From: Clostridiales bacterium
GTDB lineage: Bacteria; Bacillota; Sulfobacillia; UBA995
Direction: 5' to 3'
Length of the DNA stretch: 7,249 bases
NCBI GenBank assembly: GCA_003517845.1
Contig: DOZU01000011.1
Span: forward strand, 1 to 7,249
The notes under the pieces are model-generated. The model did not search any database, had not been told where the DNA came from, and worked only from the letters and a program-made list of their open reading frames with translations. Position numbers and translations under genes: made by a program. Shown here piece by piece: positions 1 through 6,197 of this stretch (position 1 is its first letter; every line of letters starts with the position of its first letter).

Positions 1-579
1 CAGGCGCCGGGCCCGCATTATGGTCTTGAGCCCCATGGTGATGGCTAGCCGCGGCACGTCCTCGGGCCGGTCGAAGAGCCAGGCGCTTTTCGCCACGGTG
101 TCCTCGGCCAGACGCACCACGTGGGTGGTGCTGTCCAGCGGTGTGCCGGGCTCGTTGAAGCCGATATGGCCATTGGCACCGATGCCCAGGAGCTGGAGAT
201 CGATGCCGCAGCCGTCTTCGATGGCCGCCTCATACCGCCGGCACTCCTCGACGGGGTCGGCCGCGTTCCCCCGGGGCAAGTGGACGTTCTCACGCCGCAC
301 ATTGACCTGCGAGAACAAGTGCTCGGCCATGAACCGGTGGAAGCTCTGGGGGTGGTCGGGTTCGATGGGATAGTACTCGTCCAGATTGAAGGTTCGCACC
401 TGGTGGAAGTCGACCTGTCCCTGCCGGTAGCGCCGCACCAGTTCCCGATAAGTCCCCACGGGCGTGGCGCCGGTCGCCAGACCCAGGACGCAATCGGGCC
501 GCTCCCGGATGCGGCGGGCGAGGATGTCGGCCGCCACGCGGCTGAGTTCATCATAGTCGGTGGTGATGATCAATTGCAC
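1..579 (-). CDS. nagB: Glucosamine-6-phosphate deaminase, N-terminal 193 residues (runs off left edge)
   Basis: The enzyme converts glucosamine-6-phosphate to fructose-6-phosphate and ammonia in the cytoplasm, feeding amino sugars from cell wall or chitin into glycolysis. Starting at GTG 579, the frame reads through to base 1 without a stop. Visible family motifs are the phosphate-binding loop LGLATGATPVGTY (residues 32-44), FNLDEYYP with the catalytic Asp67, and GIGANGHIGFNEP with His138 and Glu143. Asn rather than Asp precedes the GH of that last motif, as in Bacillus-type enzymes. About 50 C-terminal residues of a usual 240-250 are missing only because the window ends. The GTG start is supported by GAGGGG eight bases upstream. 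It lies four bases after the stop of the GNAT-like gene, so the two are probably cotranscribed and translationally coupled. No frame damage is seen. Confidence 0.93.
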   Translation of the reverse strand, partial: MQLIITTDYDELSRVAADILARRIRERPDCVLGLATGATPVGTYRELVRRYRQGQVDFHQVRTFNLDEYYPIEPDHPQSFHRFMAEHLFSQVNVRRENVHLPRGNAADPVEECRRYEAAIEDGCGIDLQLLGIGANGHIGFNEPGTPLDSTTHVVRLAEDTVAKSAWLFDRPEDVPRLAITMGLKTIMRARRL

Positions 580-583
580 CGGT

Positions 584-1495
584 TCAGCCCCTCGACCCAG
601 GCAAGCGATGACCGGCCTTGACGGCGTGACCCGCCGACCTGACCGGCAGCAGGTCGTCCCACCCGTCAGGCGCGTGGCACCTGCGGCCGAGTCCCGCTAC
701 CACCTCAAACCCGGCTGCCAGGAATAGAGGGAGCGGACCGTTGGGGTAAGGCAGCCGTCGACCGGATACGGCCCAGATCGCAGGCGCAAGGGCTTGGGCG
801 GCGCATGCCGACCCGAGTGCAGCACGGAGCAGGGCGGACCGCAGGTCGGCAGCGTCGGGGGCAGCGTGGACGCAGGTCAGGAACCGGTCACGGGGGGCCG
901 CCCCGGGAAGGGAGACGTGCGCGGCGGCGGCCGGTATCAGTTCGGCGAATCCGGCAACCTCTCCGGCCGATCGGACCACGGTAATGGCTGGAGCGCATCC
1001 ATACCGGCCTGCAAGCACCCGGAACCAACGGACCTTGGCTTCGGCCATGGCCTGGCGCTGCTGGTTATCAAGAGACTCGCTGAGGCACACCCGGACCGAG
1101 CCGGAGACGGCTTCCAGCCAGTCGCGATCGCCCGGGCGCGCGGTATGAAAGATGCCGTGAGACGGCGTGGAGGACTCGGTTGACGGGACGTCGGTCCCGC
1201 CGCCACCCTGCAGTGCATCGTGCTCCGGCAGCCCCTCCTCGAGTAGAGACAACAGCGTTGCCGTGGAACGAGGGGCTCCGAGCAACGGGTATCCCGGAAC
1301 GTGGACCTGCGTGCTCAGATAGGCGCCGAGGGGAGCGGTAAAGTCCGGCCTGCCGGTAATGTCAGCTTCGGCGAACTCGGCGCCAAGTTCCCGGGCGAGT
1401 CCTCGGGCCTGTTCCGAGAACCACCTCGAGTAGGGGCGCTGGTCCCCAAGGTGAAGGTAGGTGACGCCTCCGCAGCCGCGAAGTCCGGAGTCCAC
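584..1495 (-). CDS. Two-domain protein: thioredoxin-like (YoaP-type) region plus divergent GNAT-like acetyltransferase
   Basis: The frame gives 303 residues from a GTG at 1495. Residues of about 10-100 look like a thioredoxin-like fold: a strand VTYLHLG, a helix ending LARELGAEF, then EADITGRPD and a strand around GYPLLGAP. No CxxC pair is visible, so redox activity is doubtful. After a low-complexity linker (QGGGGTDVPSTESSTPS), the rest resembles an acetyl-CoA-dependent GNAT N-acetyltransferase. It has IFHTARPGDRDWLE as a first strand and helix, VAGFAELI as a middle strand, and the typical C-terminal FLAAGFEVVAGLGR. The canonical Q/RxxGxG/A acetyl-CoA loop is not clear, and the substrate cannot be told. 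The start is uncertain: only a weak GGCGGG precedes the GTG, and a helix-turn-helix-like frame (1500-1613) ends just upstream, so the true protein may be longer and frameshifted here. It lies four bases before nagB, which suggests a shared transcript. The family assignment comes from memory of fold patterns. Confidence 0.5.
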   Translation of the reverse strand: MDSGLRGCGGVTYLHLGDQRPYSRWFSEQARGLARELGAEFAEADITGRPDFTAPLGAYLSTQVHVPGYPLLGAPRSTATLLSLLEEGLPEHDALQGGGGTDVPSTESSTPSHGIFHTARPGDRDWLEAVSGSVRVCLSESLDNQQRQAMAEAKVRWFRVLAGRYGCAPAITVVRSAGEVAGFAELIPAAAAHVSLPGAAPRDRFLTCVHAAPDAADLRSALLRAALGSACAAQALAPAIWAVSGRRLPYPNGPLPLFLAAGFEVVAGLGRRCHAPDGWDDLLPVRSAGHAVKAGHRLPGSRG

Positions 1496-1499
1496 GCCA

Positions 1500-1613
1500 C
1501 TATACCCGCCGGGAGCAGCCGAACTTCTCGGCGAGCTTCCCGGTATCGGGGTAATTGCCCTCCAGGATATACACCATGGCCTCGAACAGCCGATGCTCAA
1601 GACGTGGCGCCAT
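1500..1613 (-). CDS. Short helix-turn-helix-like open frame, possibly the frameshifted N-terminus of the GNAT-like gene
   Basis: This 37-codon frame starts at ATG 1613 behind a good ribosome site (GGAGAG, seven bases upstream). It encodes a helix (LEHRLFEAMVYILEG) followed by TGKLAEKFGCSRR, which looks like the turn and recognition helix of a winged or DeoR/WYL-type DNA-binding domain. It stops at TAG 1500-1502, overlapping the reading region of the downstream GNAT-like frame. Removing one base near the CGGCGGG run at 1503-1509 joins it to that frame as ...CSRRYSGVDSG. A separate HTH peptide of 37 residues would be too short to fold as a normal regulator, so a frameshifted N-terminal part of the downstream gene, or a decayed regulator, is more likely than an independent gene. 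Confidence 0.4.
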   Translation of the reverse strand: MAPRLEHRLFEAMVYILEGNYPDTGKLAEKFGCSRRV

Positions 1614-1884
1614 GGGCACTCTCTCCATGCACGATACTTGACGGGCGCGAATTGGCGACCAGTCGATGCTGACGGGTAGATTCTCCTCGCACCCGCCCAG
1701 ATCCTGGCGACATCCAGTCCCTGACAAGATCGTTGCCGGGCAAGACTGCATGGAGGTGGACCCCCGGTGAGGTCGGCCCCGGCATCCAGCAAGAGCTACA
1801 AGACCTCGGCTGGTGGAACTCGGTGGAGGCCTACCGGCTTAGTCTCATCAAGGCCCTAACCTCATAGGCGAAAATACGCTCCGT

Positions 1885-1906
1885 GCAAAGGTTTGCGACG
1901 TTTCGC
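1885..1906. repeat. Two adjoining short palindromes downstream of acs
   Basis: GCAAAGGTTTGC (1885-1896, five-base arms, two-base loop) runs straight into GCGACGTTTCGC (1895-1906, four-base arms). Together with flanking TGC/GCA they form a loose 24-base inverted repeat. They may be an operator, an mRNA 3' structure, or chance. A related hairpin, CGCAAAGATTTTGCG, lies on the other side of acs at 4052-4066. Confidence 0.3.
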
Positions 1907-1908
1907 AG

Positions 1909-1929
1909 GGACTCCTACCGGGGGAGTTC
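1909..1929 (-). terminator. Hairpin just after the acs stop codon, without a U-tract
   Basis: Bases 1909-1915 (GGACTCC) pair with 1923-1929 (GGAGTTC) across a seven-base loop, giving a seven-pair stem with one G-T wobble. It begins two bases past the acs stop on the minus strand. There is no T-run after it, so it is more likely an mRNA-stabilising 3' structure or a weak terminator than a classical intrinsic terminator. Confidence 0.3.
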
Positions 1930-1931
1930 AG

Positions 1932-3929
1932 CTAGAAGTCCCCTTCTTGAGAGCGGACATAGTGACGGGCCCGCTCGGCAAGCAGCATCTCCACCACAGC
2001 CGGGTCGGCAAGGGTAGTGGTGTCGCCGATGTTTTCGATATCGCCCTGGGCGATCTGACGCAGGATGCGGCGCATAATCTTGCCGCTGCGGGTCTTGGGC
2101 AGGCCTGGAGCAAACTGGATTTGGTCGGGAGTGGCAATCGGTCCGATGACTTTCCGGACATGCGCGCCCAGTTGCTTGCGCAGTCCGTCACTGGCGGCAA
2201 AGCCCTCGCGCAGGATGACATAGGAGTAGATGCCCTCGCCCTTAACCTCATGCGGGTAGCCCACCACAGCCGCTTCCGCCACAGCGAAGTGTGACACCAG
2301 GGCGCTTTCCACCTCCGCCGAACCGATGCGGTGACCTGAAGCATTGATCACGTCATCAACCCGGCCCATCAGCCAGAAGTAGCCGTCCTCGTCCTTGCGC
2401 GCGCCGTCGCCGGTGAAATAGTAGCCTGGGTACTGCGAGAAATAGGTGTTCTTCAAACGTTCGTGGTCGCCATAGACGGTGCGCATAATGCCGGGCCAGG
2501 CCTTTCTGATTACCAGGTAGCCGCCTTCGTTCACCCCGCACTCGCTGCCGTCCTGGCGGATGACCAGCGGCTCAACGCCGAAGAAGGGACGGGTTGCTGA
2601 ACCAGGTTTGGTGGGAATCGCGCCGGGGATGGGCGAAATCAGGATGCCCCCCGTCTCCGTCTGCCACCAGGTATCAACGATGGGGCAGTTCTCCCTGCCG
2701 ACAAACGTGTGGTACCACATCCACGCTTCCGGATTAATCGGTTCGCCAACCGTGCCAAGCAACCGCAGGCTGGACAGGTCGCGACCCTTCGGCCACTTTT
2801 CCCCGTCGCGCATCATGGCGCGGATGGCCGTCGGCGCAGTATAGAAGACACTAACCTTATTCTTCTCTACTATTTCCCAGAAGCGGTCCGGCTGCGGGTA
2901 ATTGGGCACTCCCTCAAACATCAGGCTGGTGGCGCCCAGTGACAGCGGCCCGTAAACAATGTAGCTGTGACCGGTCACCCAGCCGATGTCGGCGGTGCAC
3001 CAGTAGGTGTCTTGATCTTTGAGGTCAAAGATATAGTGGCAGGTGGCGTTAACATGGGTCAGGTAACCGCCGGTGGTATGCAGCACTCCTTTGGGCTTGC
3101 CGGTGCTGCCGCTGGTATACAGTATAAACAATGGGTCCTCGGCAGCCATTTCCTCCGCCTGGCAGGCATCACTGATATCAGGGGAGTCCATTTCCTCCTC
3201 CCACCAGGTGTCGCGCCCTGCTTTCATGTTCACGGCCGCGCCGGTGCGGCGGTAAACGATCACGCTCTCATTAGTAGGGCAGTTCTCCAGCGCTTCATCA
3301 GCCGTACTCTTCAGCGACACGCTTTTGCCGCCGCGCAGGCCGAAATCAGCGGTGATCAGGAGCTTGCAGGAGCTGTCCTGGATACGGTCTTTCAGCGATT
3401 CGGCGCTGAACCCGCCGAATACGATGCTGTGAACGGCGCCGATGCGGGCGCAGGCCAGCATGGCGATGGCCAGCTGCGGGATCATCGGCATGTAGATGGA
3501 AACCCGGTCACCTTTAGCAACGCCTTTCTTTTTCAACACGTTGGCAAAACGGCACACTTCCCGGTGTAACTGCTGGTAAGTGTAGGTCCGGCTCTCATGG
3601 AGCGGGTCTCCCTGCCAGATTATGGCGGCCTTGTTCTTGCGCCAGGCTTTCAGGTGAACGTCAAGACAGTTGTGAGCCACATTCAGCATGCCGCCGCTAA
3701 ACCAGGAAATGTTGCCGTTGACAAAATCAAATTGGCGTACTTTTTCCCAGGGCTTGAACCAGTGTAGCCTGCTGGCCATTTCCGACCAGAAACCGTCCGG
3801 GTCTTCCACGGAGCGACGGTACATCTCCTCGTATTCCGCCATACTCTTCATATGCGCCTTAGTGCTGAACTCTGTCGTCGGGTGAAACTTTCTGGTTTCC
3901 TCCATCACCGAAGTAATCGATTTATCCAT
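1932..3929 (-). CDS. acs: Acetyl-CoA synthetase (AMP-forming acetate:CoA ligase)
   Basis: This cytoplasmic enzyme activates acetate with ATP to acetyl-AMP and then transfers the acetyl group to CoA, allowing growth on low acetate or re-use of excreted acetate. The 665-residue frame matches the usual family length (about 650) and is undamaged. Motifs in order are the adenylate P-loop TSGSTGKPKG (272-281), GWVTGHSY (316-323), VGEPINPEAW, DTWWQTETGG (419-428, whose Trp limits the pocket to short acyl chains), YFTGDGA (504-510) and the hinge region GRVDDVINASGHRIG (522-536). The acetylatable catalytic lysine lies in KTRSGKIMRR (Lys617). The last of these suggests control by Pat/CobB- or AcuA-type acetylation, as known for the family. 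The start is firm: AGGAGGAG lies about five bases before ATG 3929. GC and codon use are visibly lower than in all other genes here. The only upstream partner is the stump of a sodium/solute symporter, the usual acetate-uptake companion. Confidence 0.97.
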   Translation of the reverse strand: MDKSITSVMEETRKFHPTTEFSTKAHMKSMAEYEEMYRRSVEDPDGFWSEMASRLHWFKPWEKVRQFDFVNGNISWFSGGMLNVAHNCLDVHLKAWRKNKAAIIWQGDPLHESRTYTYQQLHREVCRFANVLKKKGVAKGDRVSIYMPMIPQLAIAMLACARIGAVHSIVFGGFSAESLKDRIQDSSCKLLITADFGLRGGKSVSLKSTADEALENCPTNESVIVYRRTGAAVNMKAGRDTWWEEEMDSPDISDACQAEEMAAEDPLFILYTSGSTGKPKGVLHTTGGYLTHVNATCHYIFDLKDQDTYWCTADIGWVTGHSYIVYGPLSLGATSLMFEGVPNYPQPDRFWEIVEKNKVSVFYTAPTAIRAMMRDGEKWPKGRDLSSLRLLGTVGEPINPEAWMWYHTFVGRENCPIVDTWWQTETGGILISPIPGAIPTKPGSATRPFFGVEPLVIRQDGSECGVNEGGYLVIRKAWPGIMRTVYGDHERLKNTYFSQYPGYYFTGDGARKDEDGYFWLMGRVDDVINASGHRIGSAEVESALVSHFAVAEAAVVGYPHEVKGEGIYSYVILREGFAASDGLRKQLGAHVRKVIGPIATPDQIQFAPGLPKTRSGKIMRRILRQIAQGDIENIGDTTTLADPAVVEMLLAERARHYVRSQEGDF

Positions 3930-3952
3930 GCTACTCCTCCTAGCCTTAGAAT

Positions 3953-3969
3953 TCGCCTTAAACAGGCGA
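3953..3969 (-). promoter_or_regulatory. Hairpin/inverted repeat in the acs leader
   Basis: TCGCC (3965-3969) and GGCGA (3953-3957) flank a seven-base TGTTTAA on the coding strand, about 24 bases before the acs start and inside the predicted 5' leader. It could be an operator or a short RNA stem. Five-base arms can occur by chance. Confidence 0.25.
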
Positions 3970-3988
3970 TCCGTCCCGGATACTGGAC

Positions 3989-4018
3989 ATAATATTCCGC
4001 TAATTCACTTGTTATGAA
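3989..4018 (-). promoter_or_regulatory. Probable sigma-A/sigma-70-type promoter for acs
   Basis: On the minus strand TTCATA (4013-4018, four of six matches to TTGACA) is followed after 18 bases by TATTAT (3989-3994, five of six matches to TATAAT). The segment is AT-rich compared with the rest of the window. Transcription would start near 3982, leaving a leader of about 50 bases. This would let acs be expressed even though the upstream symporter gene is destroyed. Confidence 0.4.
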
Positions 4019-4051
4019 TACGCTTTCGGCTATGGTATTCCTGCATAACCG

Positions 4052-4066
4052 CGCAAAGATTTTGCG
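4052..4066. repeat. Perfect short hairpin upstream of acs
   Basis: CGCAAA (4052-4057) and TTTGCG (4061-4066) are perfect inverted arms around GAT. The hairpin lies between the symporter stump and the acs promoter. No T-run follows on either strand, so an intrinsic terminator is not supported. It may be an operator or a processing stem between the former symporter gene and acs. Confidence 0.3.
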
Positions 4067-4108
4067 GGGCCGGATTTGCCACCCGGTCCTGCCCAGTTTT
4101 CGCCTTGT

Positions 4109-4280
4109 TTATCCGCCTTCGCCCAGTGCCATGGTTTCGCGCGGGAAATGCAGTCTCGTAATCAGGTCCTCGATTTCCTGCTTGGGCGCTGGCGTCAGCA
4201 GGGAAACGACCATGGGTGACGATCAAGTCAGCGGAGACGTCAGACACACCCGCGGTGACGGGGATGAAGCCCCAGACTCC
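4109..4280 (-). pseudogene. 3' stump of a sodium:solute symporter (SSS) family gene, acetate-permease-like
   Basis: The last 34 codons (ATG-frame 4213 to TAA 4109-4111) read MVVSLLTPAPKQEIEDLITRL followed by HFPRE. This is the last membrane segment edge and cytoplasmic tail seen in sodium/solute symporters of the ActP/acetate type. Just upstream, in another frame, bases 4280-4214 read GVWGFIPVTAG...DLIVT, as expected for the preceding membrane segment. Removing one C from the CCC at 4214-4216 joins the two as LIVTMVVSLLTPAP. Nothing recognisable continues beyond about 4285, where plus-strand istB sequence begins, so well over 400 residues of a normal symporter are missing. In related genomes such a symporter directly precedes acs and takes up acetate, so this is very likely the lost partner. 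No function is expected. The family call is from remembered tail sequences. Confidence 0.6.
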
Positions 4281-4314
4281 TTCCGCATCTTGACAAGCGA
4301 AATTTCGATACTTC

Positions 4315-4425
4315 CACAGCCGGGTGTTCAATATTCGCGGGGAAAGCTACCGCCTACGGGAGAGAAAGCGTGCAGAGCTTATGGCCAACCTCATCCCCCA
4401 CCAGGAGATGACGCTGCCAGAGTAA
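4315..4425 (+). pseudogene. istB: 3' stump of an IS21-family istB (transposition ATPase helper) gene
   Basis: This is the only convincing plus-strand coding trace. In frame to TAA 4423-4425 it reads HSRVFNIRGESYRLRERKRA followed by ELMANLIPHQEMTLPE. The block RVFNIRGESYRLRE matches the conserved last strand of IstB proteins (…HH..V.NIRGESYRL…), which load IstA transposase in IS21 elements. An in-frame TGA at 4291-4293 and the switch to minus-strand symporter sequence mark the left border. The whole ATPase core (Walker A and B) and istA are absent, so the element is dead. The right end of the former element should lie somewhere in 4426 to about 4530, but its terminal repeat cannot be recognised with one end only. 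Confidence 0.55.
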
Positions 4426-4709
4426 GTGAACATCATCGATTCGCTCCCGCTCTACGTGCTCAATTGTCAAAGGACCGTTCCGCCCGTGCTCGCTCGACTC
4501 CTTCCCGTTTCCTTGACTTACGGCACCCATGGCCGCAAGGTCTCCAGCGCAAGATCGAGGGGCCGTCCGATCCCGGAGGTCCCAGTCCCACCGTGGTCTC
4601 GCCGATTTCCCCGGGTCACGCCAGCCCCTCGCCGTCTCTGTCTTCCCGGACCCCCGTCACTCGGGAAGGTCGCATGCATGCACCGAGTTCTGCTTCATTT
4701 GCCCGGTGG
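4426..4709. other. Non-coding scar between the istB stump and the binding-protein gene
   Basis: No plausible gene is seen on either strand, although GC-rich open frames cross it. The left part probably includes the right end of the IS21-like element and its flank. The right part is the 3' flank of the binding-protein gene. The permease genes (dppB/dppC-like) that usually follow a peptide-binding protein are not here. Confidence 0.45.
4642..4668 (-). terminator. Seven-pair hairpin downstream of the binding-protein gene
   Basis: CTTCCCG (4642-4648) and CGGGAAG (4662-4668) are perfect inverted arms around a 13-base loop, about 40 bases past the stop of the substrate-binding-protein gene. No T-run follows on the minus strand, so it is a candidate 3' mRNA structure or weak terminator only. 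Confidence 0.3.
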
Positions 4710-6131
4710 CTATTCGGCCGTGGTCACCGGGGCGAACCTGAAGACCCCGGTGGGATGAATGACGAAGTTCTTGATCCGGCGGTCCATGGCCACGATCTGC
4801 GTCTCGTGATTCACAACTACCCACGGCGCGTCCTCCATGATCAGCTTCTGCGCCTGCTGGTAGCGCTCGGTCCGCGCTTGCTTGTCGGTGATCGTTCTCG
4901 CTTCCCGCAGCAGCCTGTCCACCACGGGATTCTTGTAGAACCCGAGATTGAAGCCGCCGGGGAACCAGGCGTCGCCGCTCAACAGGGTGTACAGGAAATT
5001 GTCCGGGTCGCCGTTGTCGCCGATCCAGGACAGCTGGAACATGGGAGGCAGCGCATTCGGGTCGGTAGCGCCTCGGCCAGGAGTTGCCTTGCCCGGTCCA
5101 AGTTGAGTTCGTACCTGCGGACTTGGTCGGTATGGCCCCAGACCACCGGCGGCAGCGGACTGACCGCCAGCACGCCCGTTTGCCTGAGCAACCCATCCAC
5201 AATGGCCCGAGAGTCGATGGCGTAGTTGACCGCTTGCCGCACCCTGACGTCATCGAACGGTTCGGTCGCGCAGTTCAGGATGACGTGCCAAACATGCATG
5301 CCAGCCTGCTTCATCACCGTGAAGCGGTCGTCCTTCTGAAGGCGATCCAGATCATCCGGAGGGATGTTGACGATGAAGCTGAGTTCGCCAGCCTCCAGAG
5401 CTTTGACCCGGGCCTGGTCCTCCACCACCGGCCGGAAGATCACCCGATTGATAACCGGGGCCTCCGCCCAGTAGTCAGGATTCCTCTCAAGGACCACCTC
5501 CACGCCCGGCTCCCACCGCTGGAATCGGAACGGGCCGGTGCCGACGGGATTGTGGGAGAAATCACGGCCGTGCTTCTTGACCGCCACCGGGCTGACTATG
5601 GCCCCCGACTGCATGGCCAGGTGGGAGAGGAACGGCGCGAACTGTTTGTTCAGGGTGATCTTCACCGTGTATTCGTCCAGCACTTCCACCCGGTCGATCA
5701 TGCCGAAGCTGTATTCTGCATAGGCGAACTCGCCGGTGCCGTGATAGGGATGGTTGGGATCTATCTGGCGCAGCAATGAGAACTCCACCGCTTCGGCGTT
5801 GAACGGCTCGCCGTCATGGAACTTGACCCCTCGCCGGAGGTGAAAGACGTAGGTCAGCCCCCCGTCCTCTATCACCCAGCGCTCGGCGAGGCCCGGACGA
5901 AGGTCGGTGCCTCCGTCCACGAACTCGACCAGTCGGTTGAACATGTTGTCCACGGCACGGTTGGTGTTGTAGTCCGTTACCTGGTGGGGGTCGAGCGTCA
6001 TCGGTTCGGCCTGCAGCCCAACGACGATGACTTCCTCCTCGATCGGCTGCCTCTGAGGGCAACCGCTAACCCATGCCCACCAGCAGGACTGCCGCCAGCG
6101 CCACCGGCATCCACCTTGTCGTTCTCTTCAT
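4710..6131 (-). pseudogene. Peptide/nickel-type ABC transporter substrate-binding lipoprotein (SBP_bac_5), disrupted twice
   Basis: The product would be a membrane-anchored extracellular lipoprotein that delivers oligopeptides to a Dpp/Opp-type permease. ATG 6131 (GAAGG six bases upstream) opens MKRTTRWMPVALAAVLLVGMG and stops at TAG 6066-6068. The next frame supplies VSGC (Cys codon 6059-6061), a good lipobox. Removing one G from either GGG run at 6070-6078 restores LLVGMVSGC or LLVAWVSGC. The mature part then reads well: MTLDPHQV, the family signature YVFHLRRGVKFHDGEPFNAE, NPVGTGPFRF, and LDRARQLLAEA ending near 5069. There it jumps frame to TDPNALPPMFQLSWIGDNGD and continues to TAG 4710-4712 with the usual tail WVVVNHETQIVAMDRRIKNF. 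Between LLAEA and MFQLSW relatives carry roughly 60 residues and here there are about nine, so around 150 bases (3n+1) are missing. The total is 474 codons against 510-540 usual. Confidence 0.85.
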
Positions 6132-6197
6132 GTCGGACCTTCACTCCTCTTGGTTGTCGATCCCCCGGGCAATCCCATCGAACCCGTTCCGGCAATG

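Larger units (their letters stand above)
1614..1931. other. Intergenic stretch between acs and the HTH-like frame
   Basis: No gene on the minus strand is convincing here, although open frames continue upstream because of high GC. Near the acs end the stretch holds three small hairpins (listed separately). On the plus strand, a short protein-like tail (IQQELQDLGWWNSVEAYR, stop TAG 1865-1867) could be the remnant of an unidentified gene. No good promoter hexamers for the HTH-like frame were recognised. Confidence 0.4.

Noticed and set aside
121..621. Plus-strand open frame opposite nagB
   Set aside because: It is the mirror of the conserved nagB codons, a common high-GC shadow, with no ribosome site or motif of its own.
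1496..1792. Extending the GNAT-like gene to an ATG at 1792
   Set aside because: The added residues are Arg-, Ser- and Trp-rich with no fold pattern, while a different frame over 1500-1613 has a good ribosome site and a helix-turn-helix-like sequence.
2967..3569. Plus-strand open frame of 200 codons opposite acs
   Set aside because: It is fully antisense to conserved adenylate-domain codons of acs and has no independent support.
4005..4331. Minus-strand open frame of 108 codons upstream of acs
   Set aside because: Only its middle (GVWGFIP to LIVT) is real symporter sequence. After the one-base shift it reads an out-of-frame copy of the symporter tail, so it is not a gene as such.
4672..4681. 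GCATGCATGC palindrome
   Set aside because: It is a ten-base alternating palindrome with no partner, array or nearby promoter; chance is sufficient.
4014..5225. Long plus-strand open frame of 403 codons
   Set aside because: It runs antisense to the symporter stump, then through the istB scar in the wrong frame, then antisense to the conserved binding-protein gene. Its translation is low-complexity and rich in Arg, Ser and Pro, with no family motifs; high GC explains its length.
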